Below, in pieces: positions 12,080-22,216 of a stretch of 64,000 bases of DNA. Position 1 is the stretch's first letter. Every line of letters starts with the position of its first letter. The notes beneath the pieces are model-generated. The model had not been told where the DNA came from, did not search any database, and saw only the letters and a program-made list of their open reading frames with translations. A program made the position numbers and the translations under genes. Source of the DNA: Tolypeutes matacus (lineage: Eukaryota > Chordata > Mammalia > Cingulata > Chlamyphoridae); contig JAKSZT010054568.1 in NCBI GenBank assembly GCA_026826555.1, positions 11,333,641 to 11,397,640 on the forward strand, written 5' to 3'.

Positions 12080-13318
12080 AAGATAAGGAGAAAGCCTCAA
12101 AAATCTTTTAATGCTGGATTGTAGTCAGAGGAACCAGTATGAACTCACTTAAAACACGTACATAGATTCAGAAATCATTATAAATATGAGTATGCATGTT
12201 ACATCTTACTTCTCTCTACTGACAGAACCTAGAATTAGTGACACCACAATTAAAAGAATCCAGAGCTTCTTTGAGCAGTGTTTCATTCCAAGGCTGGGTT
12301 ATGGAGAAGACAATATGAGCCTAGAGTATCTTGTGGTGCCAGAAAATAAGGAAATGCTGAAAAGAGAACAAAATTAAACAAAGTTATAGGGGCATGTTGA
12401 AATAGCACAGGAATCAAGGCAAAAGAATACCCAATTGCTAAATCTGGTGCAATTTGAAGAACAAAATAATTAATGATAATATTGTATTATCAACCAAAAT
12501 TAAACTTTAATTTGCATGAATATATCCCAGTCCATACTATTATAACTAATTAATTGAATAAATAAATGGGAGAGAAGGGACACCTCTTCCTTTCAAAAAG
12601 CTTCAATTAATAAATCAAATAATAAATATAGAAGAATGAGGAAAATAGACAATCACCATTACAATATCCATTAATAATTGTGAATGGCAATTATTTAAAA
12701 TTAGTGTGCAAAATTTAAGGATGAACTCACAGTATTTATTTAACTTCTTTAATTACAAATGTGAAAACAGTAACTTCACAGTGTATAAACCTGGCAGAGA
12801 CTACCTTAATCAGATGGTCACTGTCAATGTCTTCCGTGATACCTGCCGAATCATACGTCATCTCACGTGATGCACTGAGAAGGGCACATCTGCTCCATGG
12901 CATTCTTCACAATAAGGCATAACCTCAATTTAGTCATTCGGTGACATCAGAGCATTAAAAACTGAAGGACATTACATAAACTATCTGACCAGTACCCTTG
13001 AAAGATTTCAAGGAAAGATGGAAGGTAGTCACAGACCGAAGGGTAAGGAGACATGACAATGGAATTCAGCACGTGGTCCTTCATTTGACCCTGAGTGGCA
13101 AAGGAGGCTGGTTGAAAACTGGTGAAAGCTGAGTAGAATCTGAAATTCAGGAAGTATCATACTCAAGTTAATTTCTTGGTTTTGCTAGTTCAACATGGTT
13201 GTGATATAACATTAAGACAAGAAGGGTGTGTGGGAACTCTCTACTACTTTGATACTCTTATGTACGTCTAAAATTATCTCAAACTGAAGAGCTAGAGAAA
13301 AGAATAAAAGAAAATACC
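12080..13318 (+). mobile_element. Decayed retroelement 3' region (L1M-like)
   Basis: The distal part (about 12840-13318) matches a common mammalian 3' UTR pattern: 'gtgatgcactgagaagggca' (12868-12887), 'ttcttcacaataaggcataa' (12903-12922), 'gaaagatttcaaggaaagat' (13000-13019), 'tgggaactctctactacttt' (13232-13251) and an A-rich terminus. The proximal part ('acccaattgctaaatctggt') probably belongs to the same element. I cannot name the subfamily. Confidence 0.5.
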
Positions 13319-13319
13319 G

Positions 13320-13515
13320 TGAGAAATGCTGGACAAGCCTTGGCCTTGGAGTTCAAGCACAGTGGTTGGAGATCTACCTCAACTCTCACCAGGCTTGTGG
13401 TCATGAACCACAAATTAAATACAATGCTTGGTGGTCCAGCAAATTAAACCCTCTGGACCTCAGTTTCCCCGTTAGAAGACATGGGGGGTTAGGGCTGGTA
13501 GAGATCATTCGGTGC
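13320..13515 (+). mobile_element. MIR SINE
   Basis: 'ccttggccttggagttcaag' (13338-13357), then 'ctctggacctcagtttcccc' (13451-13470), the most recognisable MIR core phrase. Diverged copy. Confidence 0.7.
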
Positions 13516-15224
13516 TGCTTGTTCTAAATCTATATAGAGGAGGGGCTGGACTATTCCCCAGATGAGGTTAGCCTTGGCCACACAAACAAATCCAAGGCTA
13601 GTCGTTTTTCTTACTATATTCTCAAATACTGAAACAATAGGAAGTATGAAAATAGTTATGATAATTAATTAAAAATGTTAGACACATGAAAATACTTAAT
13701 AAATCTCTATTATGCATAAATACATATGTATATAAATTTATGTTTTTTCCTCAAATGAGTATCAATCCTAGCTAAAACAGCTCCCTCCAATCTGTTAAAA
13801 TCTGCTGAACAGTAATTGTTTCTTTCTCGATGCTATCAGTATTACATTTTCACAGAAATTAAAGTTTATTTTTTGTGTATTTAAAAGTACATGTAAGCCA
13901 TGTGGTTTGATAAGACTATATTGGAAAATACCAAACAAGAGTGATGTTATCCTTTAAGATACCAGCCAATTGACTGTGATTTGGGCAGGAAAATCGAATA
14001 TGCAAAATTAAATAAAAATGGTCTATTTACCTGTTCTACTAAAATAAGACCATTAGACACCATCACAGAAAAAAATCTGGTTGAAACCACATTTTCACTT
14101 GAGACAGAGAGGTAGATTTTAAAAAAACAAAAACAAACAAACAAAAAAACACAACAATTTACTGTTTCCAAAAGTCTTCTATTAAATAAAGCAATGAGAG
14201 TCATAACTTTATAAAAAATAATAACTTTTCTATACAGTTCTATATCAATGTTTCCAATTTCTGTAAGAATTAAAAGTAAGACTTTATTGTGTTCATTTTT
14301 GAAATTTTATTTAATTATGACTTTATATAACCCTGAATGTAATTTAAGACTTTATTTTCTGTTTTTAAAAAATTGGACAAATTTTCTTCTTTCTAATTTA
14401 TACAAAGTAATGCCATTAAATAAGAAATTTCGTTTTGTAATTTAATTGAATTTTGAAAATTTTGAGTCCAGAATGTTCAGCTTTGCTGTGAAAATGTGTT
14501 GTAGAAAGGTTTTCTCTTTTGTTTTCGGGGTCTTTGTCACTTCTGGCTTCCGCTGAAGAATTTGCAAATGTTCACCTTAAAAATCAGTTTTGCTCTCCCA
14601 AGTTTAATACTGTATTGAAAGGTGAGACATAGGGCCTTTGCATATAAATTATACTTGAAGATACTCTTTAAGTAAGAAAATTATATGGAAAAAATCACCA
14701 ATGCTAATCTATTTATTCATGTCATTTGAGGTTTTTAAAAATTAAGATACAAATTTTTCCTTTGGGTAAGTTTAATATATAAGCATTCACTTAGAGGATC
14801 TATTTCTTTTAGTACGACTTTTTATCAAACTTTTTTTTAGGTACCATAAAAAAGAAATAGTTATTGAACCAAGGATCTCTCAGGCTGGAAAGAAAAGCTA
14901 ATACATAATAAATATATTGACAATCAAGTTGGGTACCTGCTGCTCTGAGTTATACCTGCTATGTGGGGTTGTGCAATTAAGACTCTGAATGTGAGGACAT
15001 TTAAAGAAGGGTGTGGATTTCTCCTGTCAGTTGGCATCAAGTAATGGCCCAAGGATGAATGGCCAGTAGACCCATTTAAGGGCATATGAGTGAGGATAGA
15101 AGGATCTAGAAACTTAGTCTGGGTTAGTTGGTGGAAGTTAGCGTAAGTGACCCTAAAGTATTTGGAATTTTTTTCTGTAGGTGAAGGAGAGAAGGGGAAA
15201 GATAAATTATATTTATTTTATTTT
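13516..15224. other. No recognised gene or repeat
   Basis: AT-rich, repeat-poor block of 1.7 kb. Short frames at 13947-14204 (minus) and 14248-14445 (plus) show no family resemblance; the minus one is a by-product of an A-rich tract at 14118-14150. Could hold old decayed repeats or conserved non-coding DNA, which cannot be judged without comparison. Confidence 0.5.
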
Positions 15225-15405
15225 AGTAATCGTAGTGGATATTTATTGAGTGCTTGCTATGTTGCAGGCTCTACATTATCTACTTTACATGTGTTTTTCA
15301 TAGAACAAAACCATAGTCAAGTGACTTAAGTCCATGCTGTTAGCAAGTGACACAGCCAGGGCTGGAAATTCATGTTCTGACTCCGTTTCTTCCACACCAT
15401 TCCCC
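15225..15405 (-). mobile_element. MIR SINE (antisense copy)
   Basis: 'gatatttattgagtgcttgc' (15238-15257) followed by 'tagcaagtgacacagccagg' (15341-15360) and 'gctggaaattcatgttctga' (15361-15380): complement of the MIR core and tRNA-related head. Confidence 0.85.
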
Positions 15406-16059
15406 TTCCCCGAATCGCTTCTTTTGCACTTTGTAGATCTGAAGGCTTCTCTCCTGAGAGCAAGAGGTCCCGGCATGTTCCTGGATCCCTGAGCCAGCAC
15501 CGAGCTCTTCCTGCCAGTTCTGATTCAAGTCCAAACAGGGAGAAGGAGCTGCTGGGAAAGGCAAAGCCGTGCTCCTTGCACTGTCCATTCGGGCCACGAT
15601 TTTTTTCCTTAGGTTTCTTGAATGTAAATTTTAACCTAATTGCTCCTAAATGGACATGTAGGAACTGCGTTCTCAGGGTGCCAGGATTTGCTTCAGGCCC
15701 TGCATTCCTTCAAGAACACTTTCAAATTAGAAGAAAAATCCAGCATAGTAAGGATATTATAGCTATTATAATCCCATAATAAGCTCTAAAGGAAGATATC
15801 AGGGAAACGATTGCCTTCCAGAGGATTCCACGGGGGATCATTGAATAAGCAAAAATTAGAATACAGTTATTAGATATTCATTTCCAACTTCTGGATCTCA
15901 CAGTTCCTTTTAGTCAGCAGTGCAATGGAATAGTCTCTAAAGAATCATAACATTCTTATGTTTGTCCTGTGAGAATGTAAATGCTTTACACTTTGTTATA
16001 GCAATAGGATTTTGTTTGATTATAAATATAATAATCATAAAAATCAAAGAACACAGGAA
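15406..16059. other. No recognised feature
   Basis: Moderately GC-rich 15400-15700 with small overlapping frames on both strands, none recognisable. No repeat identified. Confidence 0.45.
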
Positions 16060-16690
16060 CACGGGAAGCCCTCCTTTGCCCCTACACCCGTATCTTGATA
16101 TTCCTAAATACATATTTCTAACTAATGGGCTTACAGTAGGTGTATTTCTTTTTAATTTAACACTGTATCATAGTCATCTTTCCGTGTTTAGTGAGAGAGG
16201 TAGTCTGTGTTCCCACAGATGCATGGACTCCTGTGGCGAGAATATAGCACAGTTAATTTAACCTTCACTGACGGATGGGTGTTGAGGTGGTTTTCAATGA
16301 CTGGTTATTAAACACTTAACATCTGTGGCATGACATATATTCTCTGATTATATGAGTGCCTGTGCAAGGAAAGGACATGCGCTTCCATTTACTTACACTG
16401 TAATGTGTATGTTATCCGCCACCCCTATGTACATATGCACATATGTGTGTATGCCTATATTCATGTGTGTGTTTGTATGTGTGAAATTTTCACCCTTAGA
16501 TTAGAAGCCAAGAAGAGGAATGGGTGGGTCAAAGATTAGATAGAATTTAAATTTCGATAGCTATAGCCAAAGGCTTTTCAAAACAGTATACACCAGCAAT
16601 GTCAACAAGGTGTTGTAATCTGATAATATATCCACCAGCTTGCTAACACTGCTTGCTAATCAAATTCCAAATTTGTGACAGTAATGAGTA
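16060..16690 (-). mobile_element. Very old L1-type ORF2 3' fragment
   Basis: Faint complement of L1 ORF2: 'gaggaatgggtgggtcaaag' (16515-16534) corresponds to the 'gctgggtcaaag' landmark, then 'ggcttttcaaaacagtatac' and 'caccagcttgctaacactgc' (16632-16651) to the following landmarks. A TG/CA-rich patch (16400-16480) interrupts it. Confidence 0.45.
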
Positions 16691-16879
16691 AAATACCTTG
16701 TCTTGGGGTTGTCCTTATTAAAGTATAAGTAAAAATAACTTCTGTTTTCCAAATATATCAACAGGTAACATGAAATTGGTTTCTGAGTCTGTGAACTAGA
16801 TACCTTGTGAGACATTTCCTGCCAATTTCCTTCTCTTGTTGGGAGGGATGATAACAATGGCAGTATGAACTTCACTCGC

Positions 16880-17080
16880 AGTTTGGCACATTTGTATTAA
16901 GCTTACAGTTTTCAAGCATTGGATATTCATTATCATTTTGGCATCCTAACAGCATTTCTCCCCAGTTATCGGAGAAGGGATTATTGTAATCACTTTGCAA
17001 CGAAAGGAACTGAAAGGCAGAGAAATGAAATGATTTTCCTAAGGTCACACAAGAGGAAATGAGATCATTTGCGAAAATGA
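16880..17080 (-). mobile_element. MIR SINE (antisense copy)
   Basis: 'gcatcctaacagcatttctc' (16941-16960) and 'gattttcctaaggtcacaca' (17032-17051), complement of MIR 'tgtgaccttgggcaag'. Confidence 0.75.
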
Positions 17081-17574
17081 CTTTAAAATTGTGAAGACCA
17101 ATGCACAGCTTAAGAAATGGGAATTTGGAGATAAACAATTTGCCCTACTGAATGAAAGGAAATTCTTGCTTTTCTGCTGGAACGTTGGGACCTACCAAAA
17201 AATATTAAAATTGCAACGTTTGGAAAAGCTCTTTCTCTGTGTTAAGAGATTACTCTGAGACAGGTGTCCATCAGAACAGCTGCCATCTAATGCCTAGGAA
17301 AATCTTTTCCGGAATGCGTTCTTTGCAAGAGAGGGGCATGAATTTTTCATACACTCCTGGATGGAACCTGAAGCAAGAATTCTTCAAACCGTCCCAACAG
17401 CACCAAGTCATTTAAAGCAGGGAAAAAGAGGAGCTGCAAACACGAGTGAGCAAAGGAAGCAGAGCTATCCAGCAAGGGCAGTTTTGCATTTTGAATGATA
17501 TTTTACCCCTGAGGTGGACAAGTCATTTTCTGTCCACGAGATGGGTGACCACCTGAACCTAAATTTTAAAGACA
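17081..17574. other. No recognised feature
   Basis: Ordinary composition; no repeat or gene recognised. Confidence 0.5.
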
Positions 17575-17885
17575 CTTGAAAGTACAACACACTCAACGAG
17601 CGTGCATAATGCACGCACATGGCCACAAAGATGGGCCCACACCCTCCTGTGAATACACATAGCAATGTCTTCCCCACGAGAGAAACCCGAACACAGACAG
17701 GGAAAGTGTGTCTGTCCACGCAGAACAGTATGCCCACGATACAGACATGCACGCACACTTGAAAGCACAAACACCCAACGCATAGATGCATATACAAACA
17801 AAATAAACACAAATACGCAGAGATTCCACACGGGCTTAGATGTAAAAACATCTATGCACTAAAAGAAATACATTTACACACATGC
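17575..17885. repeat. Cryptic CA-rich tract (decayed ACAC/CACG repeats)
   Basis: About 310 bp in which scattered 'acacacg', 'gcacgcaca', 'aacacaaa' words dominate without a clean period. The plus strand is strongly C+A-biased. The bias removes stop codons from the minus strand and creates three overlapping minus-strand frames of 78-128 codons, which are artefacts. Probably an old CA-type satellite decayed by substitution. Confidence 0.6.
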
Positions 17886-18389
17886 TCAGAGATTTGCAAA
17901 GGTTCATGAGGCCAGTATACCCCAGCCGAATAAAGATATTACAAGAATTGGAACAACAACAGAATTGCAGAGAAATATATCCTTTAGGAATGTATCTAAA
18001 AAATCTAACAAATATTAGCAGATCAAATCCCACAATATATCATGAGGATAATATGTAGAAAACAAGATGTGTTTATTCCAGAGATTTTACAAAGCCTGGC
18101 ATATAGCATTTCCATAAATTTTTGTAACTTTGTGGGGTTTTTTTTGGCAAAGTTCACAATTTCTAAAGAAAATGTTGAGGATGTTTCATCATTTCCTTAG
18201 TAAGCATTTATAAAGCTCTCATAAGCCATCGGTACTATACTGCATTCTGTGACTACAGTACTAATAGGTTCTAATATTTGTCTCTGAGGTGATCCTGGGA
18301 TATAATTGAAATGCATAATTATAACCCATTATGGCAATTGTCTGACAGCACTGTTTACAGGCAATGTTGATGGAGGGGCTAGTTTACCA
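17886..18389. other. No recognised feature
   Basis: No repeat or gene recognised; one short minus frame (17836-18033) without resemblance. Confidence 0.5.
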
Positions 18390-19125
18390 CCGGGAGGCTT
18401 CCTCACCTGGCCTGTGAGCAACCTCAAGAAGGTGAAGCCTGAGCTGCATCATAGAGGGCAAGAAAACAATTAAATTCAAAAGAGATGGAAGAACACTTTA
18501 GGTGGTGTCAACAGCATAAGAAAAGCCACGGAGAACGCACAGCATGAAGATGTGAGGAAATTCAAGGATTTGGAAATGATAAAGCATAGAGGAAAGACAG
18601 ATTTGACCTGAGAGACGGTAGGGTTCATGTAATTAAAGACTAAATATCATATCTGGGAGCTTAAATTTTACATCTACGTACTTCAAGATTTTAAGCCAGA
18701 AAATACTCAGTCAGAATCTCATTTTCACATTGATCTCTGCTAACTGTGCTAAAATGGAATTCAATTGTGCAAGTCGGAGGCAAGGGGACACTTGAAAAGA
18801 TTTTTTAAATTGTCTAGGGCAGGAATGAGGAAGACATGCCTTAGATTAGTGTTAATGGGAAAGGAGAGGTTGGATTTGATGTTTTAAATATTGAAGATTC
18901 AAAAATTGGCAAAGGTTATGATTATTGAATGGTAATGGGAGAGAGTAGTGTATAGTGTTTTTCTCCAGTTTCCAACAAGGATAAATGAATCAAGATTGCA
19001 CCAAGTGAGAACTCTTGCAAACACATGGAAGGGAAAACTATAACGCAGTATTTGACAAGGTGTATTGAGGTATCTCTTAGACACCCAGATATGAATGTAC
19101 AATGCTCAAGGGAGAGGTCTGGGGT
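18390..19125 (-). mobile_element. L2 LINE (antisense copy)
   Basis: The complement of L2 is seen in 'gtgaagcctgagctgcatca' (18432-18451), 'ttaatgggaaaggagaggtt' (18852-18871), 'gaggtatctcttagacaccc' (19067-19086) and 'caagggagaggtctggggtg' (19107-19126); L2 carries a matching 'gacatccaagtgg...ggtctggag' order. Coding frame destroyed. Confidence 0.7.
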
Positions 19126-19164
19126 GAAAATAAGCAGTAATGAGTCAACAGCTTATATTAGAAG

Positions 19165-19690
19165 TACAAAAATGTTGGAAGAGAAATCAGATAAATTATA
19201 AAAAACACAATCTACCAAAACCGACTTGAGAAGACCAAAAATCTTAATAGACCTATAACAAGTAAAGAGATTGAGTCAGTAATCAGAAAACCTTCAACAA
19301 AGAAAGCCCCAGGACCAGATAGCTTTACTAGTACATTTTAGATATCAGAAGTAAAGAAAACTATAGATCATTAATCCTTATGAATACAGATGCAAATATC
19401 CTTACAAAAATACTACTAGGAAACCAAATCCAGCAGCATATTTAAGGGCTTGTGCTCCATGACTAAGTGGAATGTATTCCAGGCATGCAAGGGCAGTTCA
19501 AGCTATGAAAATCATTGTAATGCAACATATTAATACAATGAAGGAGAACAACTACATGATCATTTCAACTGATGGCAAAAAGACATTTGACAAAATAAGA
19601 CATCCTTTTATGATAAAAACATTCAACAAACTAGGAAAAGAAAGAAACTCACATTTACCCAGCCATTCTTGCATGCTGTCTATCTTTCCA
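19165..19690 (+). mobile_element. L1 ORF2 reverse transcriptase fragment
   Basis: 'aaagccccaggaccagatag' (19302-19321) encodes the K-A-P-G-P-D motif preceding the RT fingers/palm. 'gatgcaaatatccttacaaa' (19390-19409) and 'aacatattaatacaatgaag' (19524-19543) are the next RT landmarks. About 500 bp in plus orientation, truncated on both sides and with stops; a short deletion follows the motif near 19340. It abuts oppositely oriented L1 at about 19690, as seen in inverted or rearranged L1 insertions. Confidence 0.8.
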
Positions 19691-20540
19691 TAAGACTCCT
19701 TAGCCTATAAATCAGTTATTTTAAATTCTTTGCCAGATAATTCTAAAACATCTGGCATATTTGAATTTGGTTCTCATGCTTGCTATGACTCTTCAGACTG
19801 TTCTGTTTTCTTTTGATTTTTAGCTTGCCTTGTAATTTTTTATTGAATGCTAGGCAAGATGTATTGGGTAAAAGAGACTCAGATATATAGGCCTTTAATT
19901 TTAAATTTGATTTTATTTGGCTAGGAGTTAGGTTGTGTTTATTGTTTTGTACAGCTATAAATGTCAGAGGCTAAAATACCCTCTCTGGGCCTGTTTCTGT
20001 CTCCTGTATAAACAAAATCCGTTTTTTGTCAGGTTTCCCTATAGTCTCTTTCTTAGCTAGAGCCTGAGCCTTACAGTTCTTTTCATCTTTAATCCTCTGA
20101 TATTATTCCGGATCCTTACTGATGTGCTGGTAAGGTGTGGGGAGGGGTGGAGCGCTCTGATTTCCCGTGAATCTTTAAATGGTCTTTCAATGAACCTGTG
20201 ACTATAGAACCTCACCTTCAAAGGTAGTATTAAATTACTGCCCTCCCCCTGAGCTGAGACAATAAGGCTAGAGGTACATGGAGTTGAGTATATCCCATCC
20301 CCCATGTTGGTTAGGCTCTGGTAAAACTGTTAGGTAGACTCTGATAAAACAGATTTCCTTGAAGGCAGGCCTTTGGTAATGAGAACAGAATGCTCTGGAT
20401 ATATTTACAAATGATTACTTCTGCCTCCCACCCCCTGTGGAAGCACAAGGGTATTTTTCTCCAGTTTTCACCCTTAGAACTTGGTGGGAATCCTGGAAGT
20501 AAAACTCACAGAAATGCTTGGGTGGCCCTAAGGCCTATAT
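19690..20540 (-). mobile_element. L1/HAL1-type 5' UTR fragment
   Basis: Complement of the well-known 5' UTR of mammalian L1s: 'taaaacatctggcatatttg' (19744-19763), 'gaatgctaggcaagatgtat' (19844-19863), 'acagctataaatgtcagagg' (19951-19970) and 'ggtggagcgctctgatttcc' (20146-20165). In the sense direction this lies upstream of ORF1. Here it sits downstream of the ORF2 fragment at 20541-21190, so it is a separate insertion or the result of rearrangement. Confidence 0.65.
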
Positions 20541-21190
20541 TTTCTTCTAGAAGCTTTATGGTTCTTGCTTTTATATTTACGTTTTGATCCATTTTGAGTT
20601 AATTTTTGCATAAGGTGTGATATAGGGGTCCACATTCCCTCTTTTGGCTATGGATATCCAGTTCTCTCAGCACCATTTATTGAATGGACTGTTCTGCCTG
20701 AGCTGGGTGGTTTTGGCAGGTTAGTCAAAAATCACTTGACAATAGAAGGGAGGGTCTGTTTCTGAGCCATTAATTCAGTTTCATCGGTATATGTATTTGT
20801 CTTTATGCCAATACCATGCTGTATTTAACCACTGTAGCTTGGTAATATGATTGAAAGTCCAGAAATGAGAGTCCTCCAACTTTGTTTTTCCTTTTTAAGA
20901 TGTTTCTGGCTATTCAGAACCACTTTCCAAATAAATTTGATAATCATGCTTTCCATTTACTTAAAAAATACTGGTGGAATTTTGATCGAAATTGCATTAA
21001 ATCTGTATATCAATTTGAGTAGAATTGACATCTTAAGATATTTAGTCTTCCAATCTGTGAGCATGGAATGTTCTTCCAATAATTTAGTTCTTTTTTGATT
21101 TCTTTTAACAATGAGTTGCAGTTTTCTGAGTACAAATGTTTTACATCATTGATTAAGTTTATTCCTGAATATTTGGATTTTATCTGTCAT
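20541..21190 (-). pseudogene. L1 ORF2p C-terminal fragment (broken)
   Basis: Retrotransposon replicase remnant. The minus strand translates, with gaps, through the region after the RT palm: a W-K-N-I-P-C-S segment near 21060-21080, then an 'I-Y-R-F-N-A-I-S-I-K-I-P-P-V-F-F'-like stretch near 20960-21020, and 'A-W-Y-W-H-K-D-K-Y-I'-like text near 20790-20830. In intact L1s this is about residues 780-1000 of a ~1275-residue ORF2p. Endonuclease, fingers and palm are all absent: the fragment begins within 30 bp of the end of ORF1. It is cut off again at 20541. Stops and frameshifts make it non-functional. Confidence 0.8.
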
Positions 21191-21204
21191 ATTTCATTTT
21201 CACC

Positions 21205-22180
21205 ACTCTTTTGACACTTTTAGTTACTTTGACTGATATTATCTTCATTTCTAAACTCTTTTCCAGGCCTCTCTATCCTGTGTTTTCTTTTCAGGCTGTA
21301 GCCACACCCTTTAATATTTCCTGCAAAACCAATTTCTTGGTTACAAACTCTCAGTTTCTGTTTATCTGTGAATATTCTAAACTTGTCCTCATTGCTGAAA
21401 GACAATGTTGCCGGATATAAAATTCTTGGCTGGAATTTTTCTCTTCCAGTATCTTAAATATATCATACCACTATCTTCTTGCCTCCATGGTTTCTGATGA
21501 GAAATCAGCACTTAATCTAATTGGGTATCCCTTATATGTGATGCATTGCTTTTCTCTTGCTGCTATCAGAGTTCTTTCTTTGTCTTTAGCATTTGACATA
21601 CCGTTTAGTATGTGTCTCGGAGTTGGTCTATTCAGATTTATTTGAATGGGACTATGTTGTGCTTCTTGAACTTGGATATCTATGCCTTTCAATAGGGTTG
21701 GGTAATTTTCTACCATTATTTCTTCAAATATTCCTTCTTACCCTTTTCCCTTCACTTCTCCTTCTGGGACACATATGTTTGCACATCACTTGCTGTTGTT
21801 TAGCTGCCTGAAACCTTGTTCAATTTTTTTCCATTCTTTTCTTTTTCTGTTCTTTTGTATGTTCACTTTCAGAGGCATTTTTTCAAGCTCACCAATCCTT
21901 TCTTCTGCCTCCTCAAATCTGCTATTATATGATTCCAGTGTATTCTTTATTTCACTTATTGCTCTTTTCATTCCCATACAATCTGCTATTTTTCTATGTA
22001 TGCTTTCAAAGTCTTCTTTGGGCTCATCTAATGTCTTCTTACTATCCTTAATCTCTTTAGCTATCTCTTTGAATTTATTAAGGAGATTTGTTTGAACATC
22101 TATGATTAGTTGTCTCAACTCCTTTATGTTGTCTGGAGGTTTATCTTTTTCTTTTAACTGGGCCAAATCTTCCTGTTTCT
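21205..22180 (-). pseudogene. L1 ORF1p pseudogene (frameshifted RNA-binding protein)
   Basis: ORF1p is the trimeric RNA chaperone of the L1 particle. Three minus-strand frames together cover it. Frame 22166-21786 (126 codons) is a charged coiled coil with the signature 'IKNTLESYNSRFEEAEERI'. Frame 21716-21471 (81 codons) holds the end of the RRM and start of the C-terminal domain, with 'EAQHSPIQINLNRPTPRHI' and 'RLSADFSSETMEARR'. Frame 21405-21220 holds the C-terminal 'DKFRIFTDKQKLR'. At least two frame breaks separate these blocks, so no full protein can be made. The order and spacing match a normal ~330-residue ORF1p, hence a decayed rather than truncated gene. Confidence 0.9.
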
Positions 22181-22197
22181 TGATGTGGATTGTAATT

Positions 22198-22216
22198 TTT
22201 TTTTTTTTTTTTTTTG
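22198..22216 (-). repeat. Poly(A) tract (T19 on plus strand) upstream of ORF1
   Basis: Pure T run on the plus strand, just upstream of the ORF1 start in the sense direction. Internal A-runs at the 5' UTR/ORF1 junction occur in some L1s; it could also mark a tiny insertion. Confidence 0.7.

Noticed and set aside
17465..17851. 128-codon Cys-rich minus-strand frame with overlapping frames
   Set aside because: Arises from the C+A bias of the plus strand, which removes minus-strand stops; several frames are open at once, as expected for composition.
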